A stretch of DNA of 64,000 bases from Sympetrum striolatum (GCA_947579665.1 OX388349.1:18260459-18324458); one strand, 5' to 3'. Shown: positions 1-11,629, numbered from the stretch's first letter. Program-made: numbers and translations. Notes: generated by a model not told the origin, from the letters alone.

Positions 1-10
1 AACTACTCAC

Positions 11-2257
11 CTCCAAATATATCAGATTCACGAAGGGGGATATTTTTCCTGATAATTTCTGGTGTTCATCGTAGAGCCAAGGCCAGTTTTTGGAGTTAAT
101 TCGATTGTGAGAAAGGTCCAATACCAATACGTGTTCCAGCAATTGTTTGGAAATCAATTTCGATATGTTGCAGTTTCTAATGGACACCATTCGACAGTCC
201 ATGTCGTTACCTAGCAAGCTGAGATCGACACTTTCCATCGGATTTCCAGAGATATCCAAGAACTCTAGCTTCAGACCGTAAAAAATCGTTTTACAGTCGA
301 ATCCTCGTCCTGATTGAGCCCGAAGAATTTCAAGCTCCGTATATTGGTAATCTGCCTTATTACGATGAATGTACTCTGGCAGAGATATCAACTGGTTGAA
401 TGACAAATCTAGAGAAGCTAAGTTTTTCAGATGCATTGAGAAAACCTGTCTCGGAAGCTCTTCAATTCTATTGCCGGATAAGTTCAGGAAATTCAAGTTT
501 GCGCATTGCTCGAAAACTCTCAGGTCAAGATTCTTGATGAGATTGTTGGATAAATCGAGCGATTCGAGCGAAGACATATTCAGCCAAGATATATCGGTGA
601 AGAAATTGCCTCCAGCGCCGACATGAGTTAAAAATTCGAAATTTTGAAAAGTTGGGAAGAATTTCCCTTTCAGCCGGTTATTTCCCATTAAAAATGCTTT
701 TAATTTACTCATTAGCTGTATAGAAACAGTATCAACCTGGGTTATTTTGTTGTTAGAGATGTCGAAGTAGGTGATTTCTGGCATGCTAGAGAAGGGATCT
801 CGCGGAATTCGTGTTAAGTTATTGTAGGATAGATCCAAATAATGCAAGGAGGAGAGATTCTGTCCGACAATATGATCAATCTTTGATATTTTGTTGTGGG
901 AAACATCGATCCACTTCAATCTTAGTTTGAGATCTAACAAACTCTCCGGGATTGAAGTTAGCAAGTTACCTCGAAGTGAAACTTTCTCCAAAATATCATT
1001 TACTTCAAAAAATCCGTCTGGTAAGTAGGTGAGTTGGTTATAACTTAAATCTACTTTTTTAATATAGGGAGTACGACGAAAGAAGTCTTTATGAATCGAT
1101 TTAATGGAGGAGCTCCTCATTTTAATTAATCTTACTGATTCACTGTGTAAGAAATTGTCTACGAAATTGAGGTCACAACCGTTGTCATTTAATTCAAAAT
1201 CCCTTAACCAGTTCATCTGTATTGCTCTATTTGGTAAACTGGATATGCGGTTCCCGGACAAGTCAATAACAATAGAAGTATTAAACTTTGACATACAATC
1301 GGGATGAATGTCAAGATGGGGATTTCTAATTATCTGGATAAATAAAATGCCAATTATTCGTTTGCATGAGTCGACGTTGAACTCCTCAATGAATGTTTCA
1401 ATTATTATAAGTTGTTCCAGTTTTTCAAGTAGTGTAAAACTTTCGGGTAAACGCTTCCATCCGATGTTAGAAATTTCCAATATTGAGATATTATCAATCG
1501 GTGCAAACAAGTATTCGTCAATTTCTTTGGAAGGAGAGTTGTGAATCACGAGTTCTCTTAAATTATTCAATCCAGTGAAATCTGTCTTTCCAGTGGAGAG
1601 TTTTTCATTGTTTCGGAATCGGACGATTGTTAATTCAGGAAGATTTGAGAAGAACCCGTTCTCTAGTCGTTCAATCATTGTTTCTTCTATGGATATTTCA
1701 GAGAGCTTAAGTTCTGTCGACTTAAATATGTCCTTCGGTAAGGTCCTTAGGAAGACGCATGATATCTTTAATGTATCAAATCTACTTAGATTTTGGAATT
1801 GATGGGGAGCCAGAATAAAGTCTTTTCTCTCGGTGCACTTAAGGCTCAAACGCTCTATTTGGGCGGGGTACCGGAAGTCTAGGATAGATTCAAGCGGACA
1901 ATCATCAAGTAAAAGATCAATGGGAGATCCTGCAACTTCTTCGGATAAATGGATTATGTGGTCTCTTATGTATTCTCTTCCTACGGATTTGTTGCAGTTG
2001 ATTGCTAATTCCTTCCTTTGTTCAACTATATAAAATGCATTTAGAAGGGCATCACATTGGTAGAAAAGCCCCTGAGTCAGAGTCTTGCATAAACATGACG
2101 TTTTCATCTTGCATTCCGTATTCCTTAATGTTTCCCCATAAATTACGGTATATTCTAGATAATAAAACCTCATTGTAGTCATTAATTTGTTTTGTTCATG
2201 CCCTGATGCGAAGAATAACAGACTGATGAAAATCAGCATCCTTAACTTGAAATTCAT
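11..2257 (-). CDS. Leucine-rich-repeat secreted/receptor protein, large 5' coding exon (gene continues left)
   Basis: My minus-strand translation is open for 749 codons from the ATG at 2257 to the window edge. It begins MNFKLRMLIFISLLFFASG, a typical signal peptide. Cys 49, 55, 57 and 68 resemble an LRR N-cap. From about residue 110 to the end there are roughly twenty leucine-rich repeats, clearest in the second half (IDLSGNRISSLP, VDLSYNQLTYLP, LDLSYNNLTRIP, LDLSNNLIKNLD, LNLSGNRIEELP, LDLSHNRINSKN). Such proteins are usually surface receptors or adhesion/matrix proteins; Toll and chaoptin relatives are the nearest families. No transmembrane, C-terminal LRR cap or TIR domain is in view, so the subtype is open. 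The last codon, GAG at 11-13, is followed by GTGAGT (10-5), a strong phase-0 donor, so the exon probably ends at 11. I chose the start because a splice acceptor lies one base upstream and the signal peptide follows directly. Many + strand open frames at 369-2033 are its shadows. Confidence 0.88.
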
Positions 2258-2280
2258 TCTGAAAAAGAAAATAGAGGGTA
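2258..2280 (-). other. Splice acceptor before the LRR start codon
   Basis: Read on the minus strand this is TATTTTCTTTTTCAG followed by A and the ATG: a pyrimidine tract and CAG exactly in front of the start. It implies at least one upstream non-coding exon to the right (higher coordinates). I could not locate that exon or the promoter. Confidence 0.6.
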
Positions 2281-4989
2281 AGGAATGAGGAAAATGAATT
2301 TTGGATAAAAGAGGGATTTTAAGAATAATTAAAGCATGGAATTCAAGAAGATGAAAAATTACAGGAAATGAGGGAAAAGTAAAGTACTACGTAATGTGAT
2401 TAATGTTAGCGGAAAGAGAGGAGAATAATGCAATGAAAATATTAAGAACAAAATGGCATGTGCTTGTAATAAAATGGACGACATTAGTAATTTATAATAC
2501 TCTGAGGAAATTTTAATGAGTGTGGTGGGAAAATTCAAGAAAGATGCAATGGAGAAAGGAAGTCATTCGCTTCTTATTAAGTACGTTGAAACCAGGAGTA
2601 GTAGGTAGAGGGAATGAATGCACGAGAGCTTCTTAGGGTATCCAATTATTTCCCTACTTGCATTCTGCCGATTATAATCATGAGCAAAAACCAACTGTTT
2701 TTTTCCGTTGACTAAACTTACATTAACTTGATATTGCAATAGTCGTGTATGAGTAGACATATCTCCTCATCTATCAAGTTTGAATTAACTAGCCTCCTCA
2801 ATTCTCATTCATGGAAATGGCTCCTTAGATTCCGGAGATGATACATTGAAATCACTAATTTGCAGGTGAAAAATAATACCATTTCTGGCAAGGTGAGCAA
2901 GTATAATTTCATCTACTTATAGTAAAATTTTTTAATAAATATACCGTAGACATATTATTAAAATTTAGTACATAATTATGTTTTCTATTGCCTAAGTTAT
3001 TAATATTCTAATGTACTGTGGACTACGAACGTTAGATTTAATGAATTCTTTCGTATTCTTTTCTGATGACAAATGAGTTTAAGTTTAACCAACGGAACCA
3101 AAAATTATTAATTATTTTTTCATAATACATTATGTTCGACATTTGCGGATACAAGTTTATTTGTTAAATTAATGAGGTTAAACATGAATATATATTAAAT
3201 CATTCTAGTTTTAATTTAAAAAACACTTTGATTTTAACGAAGCACAAGTGATGCATATTTATTAAAAAGTAAACCTTCATGCTTGACGTAAGAGTGCACT
3301 TGATAGAGAATAAATATTCTTAGCAATAAACTGAATGTCAGCGTTTTCTGGTATTTTTTGGTTTACAGCCTTTCGGAGCCGTTTATTTATATAGATATTT
3401 TGGGGTCCGTCTTCCCCATGAGACAATTCAAAAGGAGCTAGTGAATCTTATAATAGTCTACAGATAGTGAGTTCTTGTATCTTTTATCATGACTAAGTTC
3501 AAAGCATTCTCACCTGTACGAAGTTAACCCTTTTTCCCCGAGGGAGCGATCTACTGCGTACAACAGGAATGAGGCGGAGAAACTCCGTTCACTCAGGGAA
3601 CTCAGCGTAATCACAACTGTGGAGTCAACCATAAGTTATTTGGAGCTCCTAGTAAATTGTAACATCCTAACACAGCATCCGGTTGATATACTCATAATTT
3701 AATAACTTAGGGAAAGGAACTGTTCCATTAAGGTTCCGGATATAACTCGACCATCGGTAATTTCTTTCCTCAACCGTCTTGCAGCTATTTGTTTCAAAAG
3801 CATGAACATGTTCTATATAAATTATTTATGGTAGTTCTTTATTGATATATATTAATGAGGATTTTATTATTAGATTACTGTTCTACTATAGTAAAAATTG
3901 ATATGATAATTCAGCGCGACATTAAATGCAGGTGATGCATTCCTTCTGTTTGTACAGAAAAAATTTTCCTTTATTTCGAATTTTTGAGAAACCTGAGGAC
4001 ACTAAAGAGGCCCTTATAATACATATCCCTGTCATGTTTTGAAAATGTATTTTGGTGAATATAATATTATCAAGCATATTTTGGCACTGCACATTATTGA
4101 ATGGTTTTATCATTTGGTTGACATTGATCTTGTGGATGGTATATAAACTACCATCGAATGTTCCATGAATGATTATATCATTTGTGCTCGTTTACAAATT
4201 GACTAATTTTGGCGAGTTTGTGAAATATTCATAAGTAGACTGAAGGTCATATTGTTCATTTTGAGATACGTATATGTATATGAATATAAAAGAAGCAACA
4301 TTAATTTTTACAGACAAATTAATGAAAATTATAGCAAACTTATGGGGATAATTATTATTTTCTCGATAAAACTTCAACCGTATTTTATGAACTGCATTTT
4401 AGTAGTAACGCTCTGGTATAAAATATACCTGTATGAAACGTTTATACATTTGGAGATAACATGAAAACTAATAATTTATGTTTATTTTGTTATCATAGTA
4501 GTAGTTTTATTCTCGAAAATATCATACATAAGATAATAATATTATATAACCTAAATTTCCTGCGGCATTTCCTCTAGTCTGCGTGATAAAAGTCGCGTAC
4601 GCGATTAGACCTAAATCGGAAGACGGTCTCTGAAGCTCCGCTGTCGAATCACTTATAAAGTACTACTACACAAAAAAATCAGAAATACAAGACGTTGAAT
4701 TATCGATATGCCTTGCGTGAATGTGATTTTCCTCAGATAATCGTAGCGTAAATATTTTACTACATTAATTTATTTACGTTTAAATGCGACGAACGATGTT
4801 TTAAAAATTATAGTTTCCTAAAACGAGAACCTTTATAACTTCTTCAAATTTAGAGTAATTCGAATTGTGAACTCGAGTTTAGAAGATTGAAACTACCTCG
4901 CTGTAACGTTTCTCAATTTTCCGCAAACACTCTTTGAATTTTCATTTTTCCCTCACAATTTTGTCTGTAACCGCAAGAAACGAACGCTT
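2281..4989. other. AT-rich intergenic or 5'-UTR intron DNA
   Basis: No coding, RNA or repeat feature could be supported here. The open frames are short, AT-rich and unlike any family. A somewhat GC-richer patch lies at 3530-3620 and another at 4560-4660. If the acceptor at 2258 is used, part of this stretch is the LRR gene's first intron. Confidence 0.5.
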
Positions 4990-5196
4990 GAGGAAAATTG
5001 GAACTTAGGTTTCTAAATTTCGACACTAATGCTATCTCCTGAGGAAAATTTGAACTTTTGTTTATAAACGTCGCCACTAATGCCATCTCTTGAGGAAAAT
5101 TGGAACTTTTGTTATTACAATCTTCGCCGCTAATGCCATCTCTCGAGGAAAATTGGTACTTTCGTTATTAAACATTGACATTAATGCTGCAGCACC
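4990..5196. repeat. 51-53 bp minisatellite, four units
   Basis: The phrase GAGGAAAATT recurs at 4990, 5041, 5092 and 5145, each time followed by a (T/G)GAACTT-like stretch and a CACTAATGCCATCTC-like stretch. The units are diverged and differ by small indels. No coding role is visible. Confidence 0.8.
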
Positions 5197-5921
5197 AGAA
5201 AAATGTGAACTTTTTTTAACTGAAAAATAAAAATATCCCTAAGTAAACTGTAACATTACCATAAGTTGAGATATAATTCAGTATCATACTTATACTTTAT
5301 TTAGCAAAAGTCTACTTTACCTAGGAAGGCGGGTTAAAAAAATAAATGTTAACTTTTTAACCAAATATCTTTTTCTATTTATAATAATTAAAGAAATGTT
5401 AAAACATTCATGTACCAATCTTGCATTAACTTTGATATTTTTCCTATTTATAAGTAACCTAAGAGTTTCAAATTTTTGGAGTATGTAAAAAGGGTTTATT
5501 ATATTGATTTTTAATAACGAAGTCACTCTATGTTTCAAATGCCGTAGGAAAATAATAAAAATTAATTTCATTCCTTTCGAAAAAAGTCAAAATATAGAGC
5601 ATAAATAATTTTTCGATATTTTTATGAAACTTCCAGTTTAGCAGTTTTCGACTATGGCATACGATTAGTAATATTTGCATTATTGTAAAATTAATCCTTA
5701 TCACTGTCACCAACCTGTAAAAGTATTATTTAAAATTATGTCTTTGAATCGTGTTAAACTTGGGTCCTACAAATGATATTATAACTTTTTGTTATTAATA
5801 AACCATTCTTAACCTACATCCAGCCTAACAACTTCACGAAGCAGGGTTACTAAATTCAAAAATTATTTAAATATATTTATTGAGTTGCTCTTTGTTACGA
5901 TATTGGAAATATGCGAACACA
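5197..5921. other. AT-rich spacer
   Basis: Nothing recognisable. It borders the truncated Polinton fossil and shows no further polymerase sequence on either strand. Confidence 0.5.
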
Positions 5922-6002
5922 GATTTGATTTACAACAGATTAGCGGACGAGCATGTGTCTGAGAAAGACTACAAACACGCAAAAAATATGTGGGAATCTT
6001 TT
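5922..6002 (+). pseudogene. Flipped 81-bp piece of Polinton/adintovirus-type PolB
   Basis: The + strand reads 27 uninterrupted codons containing DYKHAKNMW, the segment that in Polinton-type family-B polymerases directly follows the part encoded on the minus strand at 6003 and above. It therefore lies in the opposite orientation to the rest of the fossil, with the junction between 6002 and 6003. No polymerase sequence is visible beyond it on either strand. It is a dead fragment; assignment rests on family resemblance from memory, with no search run. Confidence 0.6.
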
Positions 6003-6800
6003 GTAGAAATTTCCCCTCTCCGGAAGTAATGTTCCCTCAAGTTTCTCGATTGAGTTTGTGTAATCATATGGGGAGACCCCCTTACGTGTGACTAGGTTCG
6101 TTTTCTCACCGAATACCTTGCTGGTATATTTAAATATTCTTAAATTTGTTACCAGTGAAGCTAATGACATTGGCATGAAGCGACATGTGTCGAGAAATCT
6201 AATGGTGAAATTATTTTCGATTGACTTTGCGAATGAAATATACTTTTCTTCCGTGTTCGGAATCACATTAATTTTTTTATCATCATAGTCTAACTCCCGA
6301 ACCAAGAAATGACCGTCATACGATGAAAGATTATGAATAAACACAGGTAGAAAATTTGGCAATTTGTACTGCAAGTTGCAAAAAGAATGTGCGGGCCCCC
6401 GATACTTATCTGTCAAGTGATCGTGATCTCTAACGGCATCTGACTTCAACTCTTTACCACAAACATGACAAGACAACGCATTCTTAAAATTTGCCTCTTC
6501 TTCCGGGCTAAGCGATTCCATTGGCACAACGTTTTTATAAAACTTGAATACTCTCTCTGCTTCCTCTTTCAATTTCTGCATAAAGACCTGTGCGGTATTG
6601 GGGCCTCGGTAAAGGTGTGGTGTCTCACATCCATTGGGCGTTATGAGAACATAGCAAAAGGTGAATGGTTCGTGTTTCTGAATAGCGTGCGTGTAGGATG
6701 CGTTAGGTAAAGATTCACAAGTGCTGATACCTTGGAGAATATATTCAAAGTCTGCATATATTAGATACGGAACTGGAAATGAATGCCCGAGTTCAATATC
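6003..6800 (-). pseudogene. Polinton/adintovirus-type DNA polymerase B, exonuclease part (fossil)
   Basis: The minus strand is open from about 6800 down to 6003, about 266 codons; the ATG at 6581 is internal. It shows YADFE at about 6759-6744, the Exo I DxE motif. It next has a treble-clef/endonuclease-VII-like element with CHVCGKEL and DHDHLTDKYRGPAH, then NLSSYDGHFL, the Exo II motif. This order is typical of the protein-primed family-B polymerase of Polintons and adintoviruses. The polymerase palm is absent because similarity stops at 6003, so it cannot be functional. A TAG at 6801-6803 and a frameshift separate it from its N-terminal part. No neighbouring capsid, integrase or protease gene was found, so this is an isolated remnant. 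Confidence 0.82.
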
Positions 6801-7217
6801 CTAACACCCTCGATAGGAAGCTCAATTCTCGCGGGTTTTTCACTATTACAGTTCGCTGTATGCGTCTCTAATTTTTTTTCGTCATGATAATGCATGAATC
6901 ATCGTTTGAAAATGTAAATTCTACGGCATTTTTGTTATCTGAACATGGATTAGACTCTCAAAGTTTTCAATCCAGCAATAATGAGCCGTGTTGTCATTTG
7001 TATTATATAATAGGTCAGGATAATCTGCGAGCTCGGTATTTACAATTTTTATTGGATAGACATTGTTTTTCTCGTTTAGCCCGAAAAAATTTTAGAAATT
7101 TTATTTTTACGCTCGAATTTAGGAATATTGGAGAGTTTGACTGGGTATTCAATACAATCTCAATCGTATCCATTGTCGGATTCATCCGTATTATATTTGT
7201 AGACTCGTTGAGGGTCT
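6801..7217 (-). pseudogene. Decayed linker region of the same polymerase
   Basis: Short conserved blocks occur in all three minus frames: a DPQRV-like block near 7215, EYPVKLSNIPKFER near 7150, HYCWIENF near 6985 and EKPARIELP near 6830, broken by stops and frameshifts. They are in the order expected between the N-terminal and exonuclease parts of Polinton PolB, so this is one decayed gene and not separate genes. The 122-codon + strand frame at 6884-7252 is a shadow. Confidence 0.65.
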
Positions 7218-7811
7218 TTATGTATGTTCTTTCCCTAAACCGCGTTTTTTAAAACAAAACTGATTGTCATTCCTAATAGTTATAAGGGATTTTCTGCTTG
7301 CGATCTTGGGTGGTAACTCAATAAAGGTTGATTCACGTAACGGAGTGTAACGATTAATTCGATGTTCTAAACCCAAGATTTTACTAAGCACCCACCCTGT
7401 TCCCTTCACCTGCATCTTGGATTTTTCCTTAAGTAATTTTCCAAATAAACTTTCTAAAATTTCCCCAATGTCATCGGCTAGCAAAACCCCAACGTTTCTC
7501 GTTTTAAATGCTCGTTCTATCGTCTCCTCACCCCTCTCAAAGTTTGCCTTAACCACAATATTAACTTTAAGGGCAGAATTACTTAGCTCATCCCTTATCA
7601 TCGGAATTAAAAGATCGGAAGTATAATTTAGAATTGATATGAGGTCTTTATGAGCTTCACTCACCACCCAGTAGGTTTTCAGTCGACCCTTTATAGCCCT
7701 GTCAATCTCAACGATCGAATGGTCACCGCCTACTCGAGGGTTCAACTGACTGTACTCCATCCTAAAATTTCTGAAACAATTGTTAAAAAATAATACTAGG
7801 GAATAACTCAA
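7218..7811 (-). pseudogene. N-terminal part of Polinton-type PolB (fossil)
   Basis: About 197 codons are open on the minus strand. The block KGTGWVLSKILGLEHRINRY followed by SLITIRNDNQFCF matches the N-terminal domain that precedes the exonuclease in Polinton and adintovirus polymerases. The frame is lost right after NDNQFCF, where the family continues in another frame. A Met at about residue 18 is a more plausible ancestral position than the non-ATG start of the open frame. Nothing further upstream is recognisable. Confidence 0.7.
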
Positions 7812-9084
7812 AAGTATATAAACGGATACTTACTCAGATTTCTGTTTAAACTGTTAATACTTTACTGTATTTCTTCTTAGAGGAAATAATTCCAAACAGG
7901 AAGAATAACTCCAAAACCTTGAAAAGAAAGAATGAAGCAAAGTCACACCAAGTCTTCAATGACGAAGCGTAAGAGTAAATGAGAAAGTTCCCCTCATTCA
8001 GTTCTATTTAAATTATTTACCCCCACTACTGCTTCATTACAAACGTTTCTTCCTATTCAAGCATAATTTCAACGCTTTAGGGGGAGTGTAAACGCTACCC
8101 CTAGTTTCCTTACTCTAACTCATCCTCTAGGTAAATTTTCTCACCAACTCATTATAAGGGTATTCTTTTACATCATTTGTATAAGATTTTGTTTCGAGGA
8201 GAGCATTTGATATCGTCTTTGGTCAGCAGAAGTTAAAAGTATTGCACAATCATTGTATTCTAGTGGTGTGCGTGCGTGTTGAAAGATTATTTCAAAAGAG
8301 AATCCCTTATTCCACTTAATCATTTCTATCGGTGAATATGTTTATCTATAAGAGCCCGAGATCCATCATCTTTGCACTTGCGTGAATTTTCAAAAATGAG
8401 TTAAATAATTCGGAAGAACTGTTCACAAATTATCAACATAAAATGAGCGTACTATCTCTAGTAATTCAGAATTTTTCTCGTTTTTCATAACCTTGCTGAT
8501 TGATAAAATGCAAAATTACCTGCAAGTATTCTAAAATTCATACCAATAAGTCCGCGTACTCTTGTGAAAAAGCAAAACATATTTTTAACAGAGTAGATAA
8601 ATTGACAATTTTTTGTGAATCTGAAAGTGGTGAGTTGGAGAATGCAAAAACTAGTATTGAAAATATTTTCTACTAAATAAAAAGTGTCCGTTAAAACCTA
8701 TGTAAGCATTACTTGCCCTAGTAAATAATATTTTCAAGCTGATAGGAATAAATTTATGGAAAACTTTTGATGGAATTTTATAAGAAGGAAAATTAAAGAT
8801 TACGACAAGGAAATAAAAAAGAATATTTTGGAAACATACAATTCTTAAATTAGCAATTCTAGCATTTAAGGTAATCAATTGATAATTAATTTTTAAAGAA
8901 GTGAGAAAATTTTTATAATTCTCTCTAAAAATGTGGCGGGGAAAGTACTAGCGGGCGGGGGTAAGCGGCGGGGCAAGCGGTGACGCGCGAGGGAGCGCGG
9001 GAATTGCTTTTAAACATTGTTTTTAGTAAAATGACCTTGAAACGCGCTGGGATAGACTTTTTGTATTTAATCATAGAGATCTAA
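7812..9084. other. Spacer between two transposon fossils, with a GC-rich patch
   Basis: No gene is seen. At 8930-9003 there is an abrupt patch rich in G and C (GTGGCGGGG, GCGGGCGGGGG, GACGCGCGAGGG) in otherwise AT-rich sequence, just before the piggyBac fragment. Its origin is unknown; it could be the end of an unrecognised mobile element. Confidence 0.45.
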
Positions 9085-10327
9085 AATATTCTCCAGCACT
9101 AAGAATAAGGATCGATTCGAAAGTATAATGAAAAATTTACGGTTTGATCACAGAGAAACTCGGAGCCAAGCTCTGAGAGAAGAAAAATTTGCTTTGGGTT
9201 CTGAGCCTTGGAATAAATTTATAACTAACTCCCGAGCCTGCTACAACGATGACGAGAAAGTTACGGCCGATGAACGATTATATCCTACGAAGTGCCGATG
9301 CCCATTCATCCAATACATGCCGAATAAGCCAGATAAGTTTGGGATCAAGTACTGTGTATTAGCAGACGTGAAGTCTAAATATTGCCTAAATGCATTTCCT
9401 TATTGTGGAAAAGATGATGCTTGGGGATCAAGGCAGTCACTTGGAGAATATGTTGTGCTATGGTTGGCAGAGCCGTTCATAAACTCCGGTATCAACATAA
9501 CTTGCAACAATTACTTCTCTTCAATCAGCCTCGCTGAAAAACTAAAAAAAGCAAAATCTCATTGGTTGGAACGATAAGAAAAAATAGAAGAGAATTACCT
9601 CCTTCGGTTCATCACAGCGATGAAATGTACTCAACTAGAGTTTATGAAAATAGACTAGGCCATAGCTTGACAAAGTACCAAGCAAAAAATATAATAATTT
9701 GCTTTTAATCAGTATAATGCATCAGGACGTGATGATTTCTGACTCAGAAAAAGAAACCGGATACAGTTTTGTTTTACAACTGCAACAAAGTAGGAGTAGA
9801 TATAGTAGCATGGATAGCATGTGCCGGAAATATTCAACTCATTCGGCTGCAAGGAGATGGCCAGTGCATGTATTTTTTAACATATTGGACCTGGCCTCAA
9901 TAAATAGCTGGGTTCTATTCAAAGAAACCACTGGGCGTAAACTCAGCCGGAAGGAGTAAATTTAAAGACTTGTATTAGAAATTATTGGAATCTCATTATA
10001 GATAGAGCTTTACTTTACAGGTTAGATGGAAGAGGAGACTTTTTAGTCTCAATCCTCAATCTCGCCTAATAAAGACCCCTAATAATAATAATAATAGAGC
10101 CACCTCCCTCATGTTCTTTTGCAATGTCGGGAATTTCATCAGGGGAAGCAAGTGCGCCAATAAGACCGCAGAAAAGAAGAAAGCGTCAGATCTCACCTGG
10201 ATGTTATAACAAATCCAGTAATTTGTGCCCAAAATGTAGGAAAATATACTGTGGAATATGCTCTGTAAAAGTGCCAATGTGCAGAATCTGCGGTAAAAAA
10301 TTATGTACTCTTGGATACATAGAGTGA
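9085..10327 (+). pseudogene. piggyBac-family transposase, 5'-truncated and frameshifted
   Basis: Three reading-frame blocks form one transposase. Block 1 (to 9577) has KDRFESIMKNLRFDHRETR, then TADERLYP with the first catalytic Asp, QYMPNKPDKFGIKY and TCNNYFSSISLAEKL. The family has D in place of the first N of that motif (residue 127 from the ATG at 9128), so the second catalytic Asp is lost. A frame change near 9560 is followed by LVGTIRKNRRELPPS. Block 2 (9699-9959) has MHQDVMISDSEK and MDSMCRKYS...ARRWPVHVFFNILDLA. Block 3 (10124-10327) ends in the Cys-rich finger CPKCRKIYCGICS...CRICGKKLC. The N-terminal region is missing and no TTAA-flanked termini were identified. It is inactive. Confidence 0.9.
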
Positions 10328-10492
10328 TATTCTCTCTTATCATATACGTATCTTAAATATGTTAATCCATTACTTTACAGGATTGAGCCATTGGGAGGCG
10401 ATGGGTCTCGGGTCTTCCCTACGAGGCATCGTCCTGGAATCGTTGAGGAAAAGGAATCGTTGTCGTGGGAATGGTCCTTAAACTTACCTGTA

Positions 10493-10712
10493 GTACTTCA
10501 TCCCGGAACTCCGACGTGGGAATTTACCGTGGGACTTCATCGCAGAACATCTTCGCGGGACATCTTCGTGGGACGTCTTCGCGGGACATCTTCGTGGGAC
10601 ATCTTCGCGGGACATCTTCGTGGGATGTCGCCGTGGGAATTCATCGCGGGATATCTTCTCGGGACAATTTCGTGGGACATCTTCCCGGGACTTCATCGCC
10701 GGATATCTTCGC
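10493..10712. repeat. 13-bp GC-rich minisatellite
   Basis: About 17 tandem copies of CATCTTCGYGGGA with point changes. As 13 is not a multiple of 3, each frame cycles through the same 13-residue peptide pattern (SSRDIFVGHLRGT-like), which produces long open frames in several registers, including 10391-10804. These frames reflect the repeat and are not evidence for a gene. It starts about 165 bp after the piggyBac fossil. Confidence 0.9.
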
Positions 10713-10719
10713 TGGACTC

Positions 10720-11629
10720 CGTTTTCGACCTTCTGAATTACCTACCTCCCTTCATTGACCCCTTCAGATTTTTGCTTAACTTATTCTTAAATGAATTTCT
10801 GTAAGTACTCGTAAATATTTTCCCTCTTGTATTTTTAGTTCATTTTTTCAATTTTTATTTCGTAGAATCATGTATATTTCTTTCAAATTATTTTTATATT
10901 CTTAGTTTGTTTATTGCGTACACTATAAGATTGTCCCGTAGATGTGTGTGAATATTTGAATAAATAAATAATAAAAATATTGTAACCTTGCAGGAATACA
11001 CTGTATGACCTTAAGTGATTTCAACCGTAATTTTCGATTAGCAAAAGTGGGTAAAATTTTGATTCTACTCCATATTTGCTGTAAGTCAAGTAAGTTTCCT
11101 ATGATTTATTTGTTATGCAAAGTTTGTCATAGTGGGTAGCAAATTCAACATTTCGGATTGCGAGGAATGCATAGATATAGTTCACCTGTGGTTCGTCACC
11201 TATTAATGCTTCAGTAACGCTTGAGACAAAGGACACACGGATATTTTCAGTTTTGGTTTAAAGCTTTAGGTATAAAGGATGATACACATAATAACTTGTA
11301 AACTTCTTTTAGTCGTTCGCAATGCAGAAGTTTATCCTCCTTTGCAATTTGAGAACGCTTTAGTTGGCTCTATTTTAATAGAAATATTAATTCATATTCT
11401 GTTCATAATTACAATGATATAGGAAGAGATGCATTCTAATTCAATAATGTCACTTGAGTTGCTAACTCCTGTGCAAAGTCCCGGTTTTGTCCAGGTTTAA
11501 ACCTTCATTCTTTGTTTTAATAGTACCGGATTTTTTCCATCAGAAGCTCACAACCCCGTTAATTTATAATTCAGTGGGACAATTTCGATGGTTTTTCAAG
11601 TTTTTCAATCAAGGATCCTACAGGAATTA
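10720..11629. other. AT-rich spacer
   Basis: No gene or RNA is supported. A CCCGGTTTTGTCC-like block at 11480-11500 resembles transposon ends but has no partner that I could find. Confidence 0.4.

Noticed and set aside
369..2033. Five + strand open frames of 60-85 codons
   Set aside because: They are antisense shadows of the LRR exon.
6884..7252. 122-codon + strand frame
   Set aside because: Antisense to ordered blocks of the decayed polymerase on the minus strand.
10391..10804. 137-codon frame as a repeat protein
   Set aside because: The frame is produced by the 13-bp minisatellite, which is open in several registers.
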